Below are positions 18,342 through 27,235 of a DNA stretch of 64,000 nucleotides, piece after piece. A model generated the notes under the pieces. The model saw only the letters and a list, made by a program, of their open reading frames with translations. It ran no database searches and had not been told where the DNA came from. Made by a program: the position numbers and the translations under genes. This DNA is from CAIVVT01 sp963838205. GTDB lineage: Bacteria; Acidobacteriota; Terriglobia; Bryobacterales; Bryobacteraceae. Within the stretch, counting starts at the first letter, position 1. Every line of letters begins with the position of its first letter. The DNA lies in assembly GCA_963838205.1 (NCBI GenBank), contig CAWIQF010000017.1, forward strand, positions 62,001-126,000. Reading direction: 5' to 3'.

Positions 18342-18952
18342 TCACCGCCCTCCAGCTTGCGGAACAGCTGCCCGTCGGCAATCAACCGCTGGAACAGCGG
18401 GGCGAGTTCCGCCGGCATCTCCTGCGTCTGCTCGGTGGCGAAAAAGCCGCCCGGCGCCAGCGCCCGGTGGAACATGCGGAGCACCTCGATCCTCTCCGGC
18501 GGCAGGAAGTGGAGCAGCACGTTCTTGCACACCACCAGCGAATACCCATGACCGATTTCCTTGAACGACAGGAGATCGTGCCGCTGGAAGACGACCCGTT
18601 GCCGGATGCTATCGATCACGCGAAAATGCCCGATTTCGCCGTTCGGTTCGAAGTACTTACCCAGGATGCCCTCGGGCAATCGTGACAACTCATCCTTCGG
18701 GTAGATGCCAGCCTCGATCATTCGGGCGAACTGGCCCGTGCTCTCCACGTCGGTTGCATCAATGCGCAAGTTGTTGAACGCGAAGCGCCCCATCCGCTCG
18801 GCAAACAGAATCGCTAGCGTGTAGGGCTCCTGGCCCATCGCCACGCCGGCGTCCCATATGCGGGGATAGCTGCGGCCCACCAGAGTGGGGAGGCTGTGTT
18901 GGACGACCCGCTCCAGCACCTGTTGGTCTCGGAAAAAGAATGTGAAGGCCAA
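18329..18952 (-). CDS. Short CheR-like methyltransferase lacking the N-terminal domain
   Basis: 207 residues from a TTG at 18952 with a GAGGAG ribosome-binding site six bases upstream. Matches the SAM domain of CheR: RDQQVLERV, IWDAGVAMGQEPYTLAI (motif I with GVAMGQEP for GCSTGEEP), IDATDVESTGQFARMIEAGIY, and YSLVVCKNVLLHFLPPER. The N-terminal helical substrate-recognition domain of classical CheR (about 70 residues) is absent. It may methylate a specialised receptor, or act as a regulatory SAM sensor. Second CheR-type gene in the operon; downstream MBL gene overlaps it. Confidence 0.8.
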   Translation of the reverse strand: MAFTFFFRDQQVLERVVQHSLPTLVGRSYPRIWDAGVAMGQEPYTLAILFAERMGRFAFNNLRIDATDVESTGQFARMIEAGIYPKDELSRLPEGILGKYFEPNGEIGHFRVIDSIRQRVVFQRHDLLSFKEIGHGYSLVVCKNVLLHFLPPERIEVLRMFHRALAPGGFFATEQTQEMPAELAPLFQRLIADGQLFRKLEGGECGS

Positions 18953-19031
18953 TCTCAGCTCCTCGCCGCATCCTGGCGTGGCGCCGGTTGTTCGATCGCC
19001 TTCTCACTCAGCGATGAGCGTTTCCCAGGCA

Positions 19032-19511
19032 TTAGGCTGTCCTCCCGGCAGTTAGATCCACCGTGCGCTCCGCATCGAGGACCAGCAGCAACCGATCCTT
19101 CAGCTTGTAGACGCCGCGAATCAGCTCTCGCGCCGCGGGATCGAGGTTTTCCGGCGGCCGCTCGTACGTGGCAGCATCCACATCCAGCACGTCGCCGATT
19201 TCGTCGACCAACAAACTGACGGCGCCGTCCTCGGTGCGGACCACCATGTTCATCGGCGTCTGCTCCCCGGCACGCGGCGGCAAACGCAGCCGTCGACGCA
19301 TATCGATAGCCGTGACAATCTGCCCGCGCAGGTTGATCAGTCCTTCGATGACCTCAGGGGCTTGCGGCACGCGCGTCATATGCTGAAAGCGCAGCACTTC
19401 CTGGACGCACAGAACATCCACGCCGAAGAACAAATCCGCCACGAAAAAGGTGGAGAACTGCCCGCTGGTCTGCGCCAGTTCGGGTCTTAGGGTCGCTTCA
19501 TCGCTCGCCAT
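19032..19511 (-). CDS. cheW: CheW adaptor
   Basis: 159 residues covering one CheW domain: FFVADLFFGVDVLCVQEVLR, TRVPQAPEVIEGLINLRGQI (the conserved PxxxxGxxNLRG), DMRRRLRLPP, and VSLLVDEIGDVLDV. Couples the MCP to CheA. Starts three bases after the cheA stop codon, so it is in the same transcript. Nothing unusual in length. Confidence 0.93.
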   Translation of the reverse strand: MASDEATLRPELAQTSGQFSTFFVADLFFGVDVLCVQEVLRFQHMTRVPQAPEVIEGLINLRGQIVTAIDMRRRLRLPPRAGEQTPMNMVVRTEDGAVSLLVDEIGDVLDVDAATYERPPENLDPAARELIRGVYKLKDRLLLVLDAERTVDLTAGRTA

Positions 19512-19514
19512 TGC

Positions 19515-22178
19515 TTATCGCTCCTCACCAACGCCCACTGACGCTGTCTCGGCCAAAGCCAGCACCGAGGCCAACCGCGTCACCGATTCGAGCATCGCGT
19601 CCTGGTCGGACTTCACTTGGCAATCCTGGAAATCCGCCGGCTGGTCGGCTCTTGCCCGAACCTGCTCGGCGGAGTCGGCCAGCGCCAGAATTGGAATCCC
19701 CTGCCACTCCGGCCGCCGGCGCATCGCCTCGGACAGAGCGGAGCTGCCATCGGGCGGAAGGTCCAGCGCCATCACGACAACGTCCACCGCATGCTGCTCC
19801 AGCCCGCGAATTGCCTCCGCCAGATTCGCCGCCTCCAGAACCCGGTAGCCCGCCATATCCAGACCGCTTCGGATCAGTCCACGCGAAAACGCCGAGGCTT
19901 CTGCGACCAGCACTCGCTTGCCGCTGGCGGGGCCGCCCGTACCCTGGAACCAATCTTCCGCGGCCGCATGAAGTACATGGTTGAGATCAAGGAAATCGGT
20001 GACTCGTTTGCCCACAACCGCCGAGCCGAGGAGGCCCTTGCGGCCCGACTTCTGGCGCACCGTGACCGCCTCTTCGGCAACGTCCAGGATTTGATCAACC
20101 ACCAAACCCACACTGCGGTCGCCATCGTTGAAAACAACCACCTGCACGGGATCGGGCGCCTGGTCCTGGTCGGGTGCGCAGGGTTCCAGCACGTCCCGGA
20201 GAGGCACCAGCGGGAGAATGTGGTCCCGGTATTGCACCACCTGGCAGCCGCCCGCATGCTCGATCGAGTTCCGGGGAAACTCCTCCAGTCGCGCCACTAG
20301 TGACAGCGGAACGGCCAGGCGCTCGAAGGAACCAACCCGGAACAGAAGCAACCGCTGCTGCTCGATCCCGGTCTGCGTCTTCTGTTCCATCGCCGCGCGC
20401 GCCTGCTCCCGGAATTCCGCCACCACGCCGGACCGCTGGCCGATGCCGAGCACGTCCAGGATCAGCGCCACCCGGCCATCGCCCATGATCGTCGCGCCGG
20501 CGTATACGGTGAGTCCTTTCAGTTGCTTACCCAAAGGCTTAACCACAATTTCCTGGGTGTCGTTGATACCGTCTACCACCAGGCCGAACTGCCGGTCTTC
20601 CGCCTGCAGCACCACCATGCTGACCGCCTCGGCCCGCTCGGCCGATTTCAGCCCCAGCACCTCGTTCAGGTAGGCGATGGGCAGCAGGCTCCCGCGCCGG
20701 CGGTATACCGGCGTGCCGTGCACTTGTTCAATGTGCTTTTCCGAGGAATCTCCCTCCAGGCGGATCAATTCGAGCAAACTGACCTGCGGGATCACGAAGC
20801 GTTCGCCTCCGCTGGTGATCACCAGGCCGGGAATGATAGCCAGAGTGAGCGGGATTTTCAGCTTGACCGTGGCGCCTTCGCCGAGCCGGCTGAAGACATC
20901 GACGATGCCCCCGATCTTCTCAATATTGGTCTTAACGACGTCCATGCCGACGCCGCGTCCCGACACGTTGGTCACCGTTTGCGCCGTCGAGAACCCAGGC
21001 TCGAAGATCAGGTGCAGCGCCTCGCGATCGCTCAGCTTCTCCGCCTGTTCAGGCCGCATGAGCCCCTTTTCGACGGCCTTCTGTTTGACCCGCGCGACGT
21101 CAATCCCCGCTCCGTCATCTCCAATCTCGATATTGACTTGCCCGCCTTCGTGATAGGCGCGCAGGGTCAGCCTGCCTTGCGATGGTTTGCCCGCACGCAG
21201 GCGCACATCCGGCGGCTCGATCCCGTGATCGCAAGAGTTTCGGACCAGGTGCACCAGCGGATCTTTGATGGCCTCGATAATGGTGCGGTCGAGTTCGGTC
21301 TCGGCGCCGTCCATTTCCAGCCTGATCTGTTTGCCCAGCGCCACCGCCATGTCGCGCACCACGCGCGGCAGCTTGTTCCACACCGTTCCGATCGGTTGCA
21401 TGCGCGTCTTCATGACGCCTTCCTGCAACTCGGTCGTGATCAGGTTCAGCCGCTGCGAGGTCGCGTTGAGAGCGGCATCCTCGCGCTCGGTGTTGAACTG
21501 GAGGATCTGATTGCGGGTCAGCACCAGTTCCCCCACCAGATCCATGAGTTTGTCCAGCAAGCCGACCCCGACCCGGATGTTGGCATCCGCCACGGTGGAA
21601 GTCTTCGCGGCGTCCTCCTCGGGCCGTTTGCCTTCGATTGGCTCGGGGGCGACATGGTCGTCGGCCGCTTCCGCCACGGGACCCGGCGGTGGGCCTGGAG
21701 CAGTCTGAGCCTTGGGAACGGCCGGAAGTACAGGCGCAGTTTGAGTCTCTGGCACCGCTTGAGTCTCAGCAACGGCCTGAATCTCAGGACCAGCCTTCAA
21801 TTGGGCCGCGAGGCGCAAACGTTCGGTCAGGTCCTCAAAGCCCTCCGGACCTTCCTCTCCGCTGGCTTCGATGGAGGCCAGCACCTTGCGGACGGCGTCG
21901 ACCGTCTCCAGGATGAGCGATACCAGCGCCGGATTGAGTTCCCGCTCCCCATCGCGCAACTGGCTCAGCAGGCTCTCGGCCTGATGGCTCATCCTTTCCA
22001 GCGTTGAAAACGCGAGGAAGCCGCACGTGCCTTTGATGGTGTGAATGGTGCGAAAAATGCTCGCCAGCAGAGCTGCATCGGTCGGATGCTTCTCAAGTTC
22101 CACCAACTCCTGATCCAGGCGCGAGAGGTTTTCATAACTCTCGACCAGAAATTCCTGAATCACATCCTGATCTTGCAT
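19515..22178 (-). CDS. cheA: CheA histidine kinase with two CheW-like domains and a degenerate C-terminal receiver
   Basis: 887 residues; GGAGGAA ribosome-binding site before the ATG. Order: Hpt with phospho-His46 (FRTIHTIKGTCGF); a Pro/Thr/Val-rich linker (~135-180); dimerisation P3 (~195-260); HATPase with VRNSCDHGIEPP, GDDGAGID and GRGVGMDVV; P5 CheW-like domain (~440-570); a second CheW-like domain (~590-720, LLLFRVGSFERLAVPL); and a receiver-like domain (~750-870). The receiver has VLVAEASAFS where an acid pair is expected, and VVVMALDLPPDG, where Ala takes the phospho-acceptor position, so it probably cannot be phosphorylated normally. First gene of the operon. Confidence 0.93.
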   Translation of the reverse strand: MQDQDVIQEFLVESYENLSRLDQELVELEKHPTDAALLASIFRTIHTIKGTCGFLAFSTLERMSHQAESLLSQLRDGERELNPALVSLILETVDAVRKVLASIEASGEEGPEGFEDLTERLRLAAQLKAGPEIQAVAETQAVPETQTAPVLPAVPKAQTAPGPPPGPVAEAADDHVAPEPIEGKRPEEDAAKTSTVADANIRVGVGLLDKLMDLVGELVLTRNQILQFNTEREDAALNATSQRLNLITTELQEGVMKTRMQPIGTVWNKLPRVVRDMAVALGKQIRLEMDGAETELDRTIIEAIKDPLVHLVRNSCDHGIEPPDVRLRAGKPSQGRLTLRAYHEGGQVNIEIGDDGAGIDVARVKQKAVEKGLMRPEQAEKLSDREALHLIFEPGFSTAQTVTNVSGRGVGMDVVKTNIEKIGGIVDVFSRLGEGATVKLKIPLTLAIIPGLVITSGGERFVIPQVSLLELIRLEGDSSEKHIEQVHGTPVYRRRGSLLPIAYLNEVLGLKSAERAEAVSMVVLQAEDRQFGLVVDGINDTQEIVVKPLGKQLKGLTVYAGATIMGDGRVALILDVLGIGQRSGVVAEFREQARAAMEQKTQTGIEQQRLLLFRVGSFERLAVPLSLVARLEEFPRNSIEHAGGCQVVQYRDHILPLVPLRDVLEPCAPDQDQAPDPVQVVVFNDGDRSVGLVVDQILDVAEEAVTVRQKSGRKGLLGSAVVGKRVTDFLDLNHVLHAAAEDWFQGTGGPASGKRVLVAEASAFSRGLIRSGLDMAGYRVLEAANLAEAIRGLEQHAVDVVVMALDLPPDGSSALSEAMRRRPEWQGIPILALADSAEQVRARADQPADFQDCQVKSDQDAMLESVTRLASVLALAETASVGVGEER

Positions 22179-22826
22179 GCGCTATTCCTCCACAAACTTG
22201 AGAAAGTGCTATCCCTGTTCGTGTAGTGCGTGGGGCCGCACTTGTTCTCAGCCGTCTGCCTCTGCCGCGCCGTCTTGAATCGACACACAACAAGTACATC
22301 GGCGGGTCTGGGGAAAACTTTAGATCCCCGGCGCGAAAACTTTCGCTATGGCGGATGGATTGCGGGTGTGTTCAACAGCACTGCGGCACGCGCAGCCACA
22401 CCGCCAACCGGCTGCGGTGTCTGTTCTCTTGGAAACGGTTGGTCTGACTGACTGGCGTGCATGCAGCGCTCGTAGCGCGAGCGCTGGCGCGACATCGAAG
22501 CGCGTCCTTGCTGCGCCGAGCCGAGCGTCGATCAGTCCGGCATCCGCGCCCGATCCGCGCCCGGGCCGCGCGCCTCGAACGCGGCTTCGTGGGGTCGAAA
22601 AGAGCGCTGATTTACGGTCGGTCGTTACTGGCTCGAAAAGGACAACGGTAAGGGCTTACTGCGGTGGTCCTTTAGAATCAGTAAGCTGCAGACGAGAATC
22701 AGTAAGCCCTTACTGGTTTACCCCTGCGCCTGCGCTAGATCCGCGGGTTCAGGACGCGCGCCTGAATCAGGGACCCTCGCAGCCAACTTCCATCAGCGCG
22801 GGCTCCTGGGTCATCGACCTTTATCC
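22179..22826. other. Intergenic region upstream of cheA
   Basis: About 650 bases between the cheA start and the RHS remnant, transcribed away in both directions. It should hold the che operon promoter, but no convincing -10/-35 or sigma-54 site was identified. Apart from the inverted repeat listed separately, it contains no supported gene. Open frames here have arginine-rich, low-complexity translations. Confidence 0.5.
22648..22713. repeat. 13-bp inverted repeat with internal direct repeats
   Basis: GTAAGGGCTTACT (22648-22660) is exactly inverted as AGTAAGCCCTTAC (22701-22713). A 13-base direct repeat, AGAATCAGTAAGC, occurs at 22674 and 22695, the second overlapping the inverted arm. This looks like a protein-binding or recombination site just left of the truncated RHS gene. 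Function unknown. Confidence 0.6.
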
Positions 22827-24351
22827 TTGTACCAGTCCTGCCGTCTACTGCCCACCAACAACGGGAATATCCTGGAAGAAGACGTGACCACCCCTGGCGT
22901 TTCCGGTCTGAAGCAGACCTTCACCTACGACGCGCTGAACCGGCTTGCCGTCGGCGACGGAGAAGAACTCCGGCGGCACAACCACATGGAGCGAGACTTT
23001 TGGCTACGATATCTACGGCAACCGCTGGGTGAGCGCGACAACGCCGGCTGGACTGGAGACGGCCTTCACGCCGACGGCCAGTTCGAACTTCAATTCCTCC
23101 AACCGATTGCTCAACAACGGCGCCCTTTACGATCTCTCTGGCAATCAGACGACCATCGGCGGATACACCAATACCTTCGACGCCGAGAGCCGCCTCGCCA
23201 CCAGCACGATCAATTCGATCACCGCGACCTACTCCTACGACGGCGAGGGCCGCCGCGTGCAGCGCGTCACCGGCGGCGTGACGACGCAGTATGTTTATGA
23301 CGCCCAGGGCCAGCTAGCGGCGGAGTTCTCCGCGCAGGCCCCTACGGTCACGGGGACTGAGTACCTGATCGGCCGACCACTCGGCAGCACCCGCATGACG
23401 ACCAACTCCAGCGGCGGCTGCCTCGAGCTCCACGACTACCTGCCCTTCGGCGAAGACACTATCAACAGGCTCGGCGGCCGCACCGGCTGCTACGGAACGT
23501 CCGATGGTGTCGCCGAGAAGTTCACCGGCAAAGAACGCGATGCCGAGACTGGCCTCGATTATTTTGGGGCAAGATACATGTCCAGCGCGCAAGGGAGGTT
23601 CACGAGTGTCGATCCTGCATACGAGAGCGAAATCCTAGAGTATCCGCAAACTTGGAACCGGTACAGCTACGTTTACAATTACCCGCTGAACCTAACTGAT
23701 CCGGATGGGAGGTGCCCTTGGTGCATCGGTGCCGTTGTGGGTGCTGTTGTTGAGGGAAGCTGGGACCTTGGAAGCCAACTCTACCAGAATGGGGGGGATT
23801 GGAGCCAAGTCTCTTGGCGGGAGGTTGGAGCCAATACGCTTGGCGGCGCGGCTACCGGCGCTATCGCTGTCGCGACTGGAGGCAGCAGTTTACTAGCGGA
23901 TGCATTAGGAGGTGGAGTCGCCAATACGGCGGGACAAATGGTAACCCGTACCGTCGAGGGGAATGGAACGTCTCTAGGTGATGTCGGCACCGATTTCGCT
24001 GTTGGTTTTGCCTCTGGTGAGATCGGGCACTTTGCAGCAGATGTCATTCACATCCCAGAGGACCCTGGTTCGTTAGGCAGGCGAGCTCATGCTGTCGGAC
24101 GCCGAAAACTTGCCAGATACAATGCGAGCGTTGCGGATCGGAATTATAAAATGGGACTACACGCCGGCGTTGGAATCGCCGCCAGTTCTCTTTCTGGGCA
24201 TGCACAAAGCTCCATGAGCGAGGGTTTTTGGAACATATTGGAGTGGCTCATTTATTCACCGCCCTCTTCGGAACAGGCGGGATCCACCAATGGTACAACT
24301 AGTAAGATAACCGGATGTTGGGATATGCAAGGTAACCCATGCAACAAGTAG
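22827..24351 (+). pseudogene. RHS/YD-repeat protein C-terminal remnant with variable tip, frameshifted
   Basis: YD-repeat core sequence begins about 22850 (NNGNILEEDVTTPG, FTYDALNRL) with no start of its own; the large N-terminal part is missing. Near 22944-22950 an extra base moves the sense to the frame that runs to 24351. That frame has YDIYGNRW, YSYDGEGRRVQR, YVYDAQGQLAAEF, GKERDAETGLDYFGARYMSSAQGRF and NPLNLTDPDGR-like core end (YNYPLNLTDPDGR). After this marker, ~210 residues form a tip rich in Gly/Ala segments (VGAVVEGS, ANTLGGAATGAIAVATGG), which may be membrane-active. RHS proteins are polymorphic toxins; the tip carries the toxic activity. Here the gene is a remnant. Confidence 0.85.
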
Positions 24352-24453
24352 GATTTCTGTAGCGCCGGCCCTGCTGTAGCGGTGTGGCGGATAGTAACAG
24401 TTGCGGAGAATGCAAGTGCCTTGAGCGTGCCAAGTCAAAACGGAGCGTGCCAA

Positions 24454-24837
24454 ATGGATTTCACAGATGCTAGGACGCGCGCGCGCGCAATGGCCGCAGA
24501 AGAAGACTTCGAGGCCACAGCTAAAGAAGCGCGTATCGAGGTTCGGCTGAAAAAGTGGAAGCGTGCAACGCTGCTCCTAGGAATCGTGCTAAGCATTGCC
24601 ATCTTGACAGTCGTCCCTTTTCTCAAGGGCCATTGGCTCCATCGGCATTGGGACTCTATTGGGAAGAATGTTCTGTTGTTCTCGATGTTCATGGTTCCGA
24701 TCTTCATGTACGTAGCCGCAACAACGTATATTTTTTGGTCATATCTCAGAACTACAAGAAAGATCAATCGCAGGTTTGCTCCTCCTGGAAGCAATCTGCG
24801 TAAGGAAAGGGAACAGCCTGACCCGTCACACCACTAA
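24454..24837 (+). CDS. Small two-helix membrane protein, candidate immunity protein of the RHS tip
   Basis: 127 residues from the ATG at 24454, which has GGAG nine bases upstream. An N-terminal charged helix (EEDFEATAKEARIEVRLKKW) precedes two hydrophobic segments, ATLLLGIVLSIAILTVVPFL and VLLFSMFMVPIFMYVAATTY, then a basic tail. It starts 102 bases after the RHS stop on the same strand. Immunity genes usually follow RHS tips directly, and a membrane immunity protein would fit a membrane-active tip, but no family was recognised. Confidence 0.5.
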   Translation: MDFTDARTRARAMAAEEDFEATAKEARIEVRLKKWKRATLLLGIVLSIAILTVVPFLKGHWLHRHWDSIGKNVLLFSMFMVPIFMYVAATTYIFWSYLRTTRKINRRFAPPGSNLRKEREQPDPSHH

Positions 24838-25012
24838 CGGACTGAATTTAAACGACTTAGAAACTCGCTTCGTCAATTGTCATGTTTCACCCCCTGGTCA
24901 GGTAAGCGCCGCCCTGCACGCATCTCGCTCGATAACTAACTGCTCATCAGTGGCTTACGAGCTTCTCTTACCCGCACCTGGCGAACGGCTCGGCCTGATA
25001 ACGGAAAGGGGA

Positions 25013-25175
25013 AAGGGAAAGGGGACGTCCTGATGTGTCCCTCTGGGGTTTCGTGAGAGATTTGGGAAAAGGGACGTCCTGATGTGTCCCGCTGTGGTTT
25101 TGTGGTGATTTATTGCGGGAAAAGAAAAGGGACGTCCTGATGTGTCCCGCTGTGGTTTTGTGGTGATTTATTGCG
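25013..25175 (+). repeat. Three direct copies of a REP-like sequence
   Basis: Three head-to-tail copies, each built on the core GGGACGTCCTGATGTGTC, at about 25021, 25070 and 25129. The first copy has the tail TCTGGGGTTTCGTGAGAG, identical to the copy at 28301. The second and third share a GCTGTGGTTTTGTGGTGATT tail and are almost identical to each other. The core is an imperfect palindrome (GGGAC...GTCCC). It is the same sequence that brackets the RAYT gene at 28.3-29.2 kb. Confidence 0.9.
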
Positions 25176-25394
25176 GACTCGTGGGGCAGGTTTGATTCTG
25201 GGCGCTGATCGGAGGGCAATTGGGGGTGTGGGCGTGGGCTGGAATGGCGAGGAGGATGGCGGCGCGACCCTGGGCGCGATCATCGGGCTGGACGAACCGG
25301 AAAGAGTACCACATACTGGAACAGGATCTTGGTCAACCACTTGCGGGCGGACCGAGACGGAATCCGCTCGGCACATGCAAGATCCAGCGAGTTG

Positions 25395-25433
25395 AAAAAT
25401 GCCAGCGGGACACATCAGGACGTCCCCTTTCCG
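25395..25433 (-). repeat. Inverted REP-like copy, right end
   Basis: Reverse-complement copy of the REP core (GACACATCAGGACGTCCCC) with flanking AAAAATGCC on its left, matching the copy at 29151-29190. With the direct copies at 25013-25175 it bounds about 420 bases that contain no transposase, so this could be a non-autonomous REP element. It ends immediately before the orphan tip ORF. Confidence 0.85.
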
Positions 25434-25453
25434 GAAACTGCCAAGGTTTGGAA

Positions 25454-25699
25454 ATGGCTTTTGTCGTCGCGTGGGGGGTTGACCAGGCAGCTGACAATAG
25501 TTATGTTTTCGGAGTCCCATTTATCACGAATCCAGTTCCTGGTGCCTACTTTTTTGGGTCTGGCGCCGGGAAATGTATGCCGGGAGCGTATTGCTGGCAG
25601 GACGGTCAATATTATTGGAATTTCTATTCTATTTATCAAGGACGGAAGAAGTCCCCTCCTATAATAAGGCGCCGTCGACCAGGAGGAGCAATAAATTGA
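25454..25699 (+). CDS. Short orphan ORF, possible toxin-tip fragment
   Basis: 81 residues from the ATG at 25454; the frame is open further left through the REP copy. The sequence (MAFVVAWGVDQAADNSYVFG, YCWQDGQYYWNFYSIYQG) is aromatic-rich, with a basic tail. No family recognised. Its TGA overlaps the TTG start of the next gene (TTGA), and the AGGAGG ribosome-binding site for that gene lies within its last codons. By position it could be the 3' end of a swapped toxin tip, but no toxic motif is visible. Confidence 0.4.
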   Translation: MAFVVAWGVDQAADNSYVFGVPFITNPVPGAYFFGSGAGKCMPGAYCWQDGQYYWNFYSIYQGRKKSPPIIRRRRPGGAIN

Positions 25700-27054
25700 A
25701 GTCAATGATATCCAAGCTGATCATTTCCGGCGTGACTGTGTCTTGTCTGTGTGCTGGGGCAGCCTTTGGGGTGGACGAGGAAACCGCTGCAGCACATCCT
25801 CAAGGTGCTGGCGTCGAGGCAAATCACGGTAGATCCGCACAGGTTACGTCTACGCGAGCCAACTGTCCGCGTCCGGCTGCGCTCGACGCTTTCAAGCGCC
25901 AGATCGCGTACATGCGCAGTGAGAAACCAGACCCGCTGGAGGGTTTGCAGGATTTGCATCTTGATGTTTTGGAAAGCAAGAGCACCACTGTCTTTTACGT
26001 GCAGGCGGAGCTCCGCGGGTTCACTCCATCTGCCCGCATGGTCTACGTTGTTGTAGATCAAGGGGCACGGCGTGGCTACACTTGTCCAGCCACAGAGGAA
26101 GGGGAAAAGTGCGCAGTGCGAGCCGCCGGTGGGATGGCTCTCGCCAATATAGGCTGGAGTTGCTCAATTACTCTTGATCCCCACACCATCCCTGTTTGGA
26201 AGCTGACTTCCAACGATCTAGACGAGCGGCGCATCTCAGCGGATATGCGCAAAGAGATAGCGCCCCCAGCGTTTCCGTCCGCCAAAGGGGATACGCCCGT
26301 TCAAGTCCGGCAAAGGCTCGTTGATATGCAGCTGGCTCTGGCACGATCTGAGGCAGGCGGTAGCGAAGTCAAAGCGATCCCCTCTCGGAGCTTGAGCTTG
26401 ACGCCCGCCAACTGTCCCAATCCGAGCGCCCTTGAACAGTTCATGTATCAGATCGAGTACCAAAGGGCCTGGGCTTGGGGGGGCGATCCATTCAAGGGCC
26501 TTTCCCTGCTTCATGTTGATGTCTGGATGCGTGGTCCGTTGACGGGCCTCTACGTGCGTGAGCGGAGGAAAGAGTACGCCGGGATTCGCGAGGCCGATAT
26601 ATTCGACGAAAGTGGACGGCGCGGTGGAGGGAGTTGTCCTCCTGATGAGGGCTGGCGGCGGTGCATTGAGCGATTCGCGGGGCAGGAGTATTCCGAAAAG
26701 TCAACAAACACCTGCACAACTACACTCAATCTGCGCACGATTCCAGCGTGGAAACCGTCTCCCAACGATGACATGAAACGACACGTAGCAGTGGAACTTC
26801 GCACTCAAGTTGAGGCCCAGTGGCCAAGCGTTCAGCAGATCAGGGTTCGTGACTTCAACCTGAGAGATAACGCCCTCATGATTTGGATGAAGTTTCCCGA
26901 CCGCGAGATCTTCCAGCACTGTGCGTTTTATGCGATGCGCACGCCACCATGCGAAAAATGGGGTGGTTTCGGGATGGATCCGGAGCCGGAGTCTCCGGAA
27001 ATCGATTTTCAAGCTCCCGTACCGGCTGAAGTGAATACAAAACAATGCTGGTAA
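25696..27054 (+). CDS. Secreted protein with two tandem Cys-containing domains, candidate immunity protein
   Basis: 452 residues from a TTG at 25696, chosen because AGGAGG at 25680 is ideally spaced; an ATG at 25705 would lie 17 bases from it. A signal peptide (KLIISGVTVSCLCAGAAFG) is followed by two homologous domains of ~150 residues. Shared landmarks: ANCPxPxAL, a short QIxYxR helix, GLxxLHxDV, TCP/SCP, KC/RC, and a C before the WK/ND motif (TIPVWKLTSND versus TIPAWKPSPND). Four cysteines per domain suggest two disulphides and an extracytoplasmic location. Translation is coupled to the preceding tip-like ORF, the arrangement expected for an immunity partner. No known family recognised. Confidence 0.65.
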   Translation: MKSMISKLIISGVTVSCLCAGAAFGVDEETAAAHPQGAGVEANHGRSAQVTSTRANCPRPAALDAFKRQIAYMRSEKPDPLEGLQDLHLDVLESKSTTVFYVQAELRGFTPSARMVYVVVDQGARRGYTCPATEEGEKCAVRAAGGMALANIGWSCSITLDPHTIPVWKLTSNDLDERRISADMRKEIAPPAFPSAKGDTPVQVRQRLVDMQLALARSEAGGSEVKAIPSRSLSLTPANCPNPSALEQFMYQIEYQRAWAWGGDPFKGLSLLHVDVWMRGPLTGLYVRERRKEYAGIREADIFDESGRRGGGSCPPDEGWRRCIERFAGQEYSEKSTNTCTTTLNLRTIPAWKPSPNDDMKRHVAVELRTQVEAQWPSVQQIRVRDFNLRDNALMIWMKFPDREIFQHCAFYAMRTPPCEKWGGFGMDPEPESPEIDFQAPVPAEVNTKQCW

Positions 27055-27235
27055 CTGTCGCTTCTAAGACGGACGATAGAAGAGCCAGTATCAATAGAGC
27101 AATTAATGTGCGGAGAGATTCAATGTCGAACGGAAGTCATTTCCGACGACCCGCTCAAGTCAGCTTTGTTTTAGGTCCAAACCAGTGTAATAACTTCCGT
27201 ACTGTGATCGAGTGTGATTGAGACTTACGGATTCT

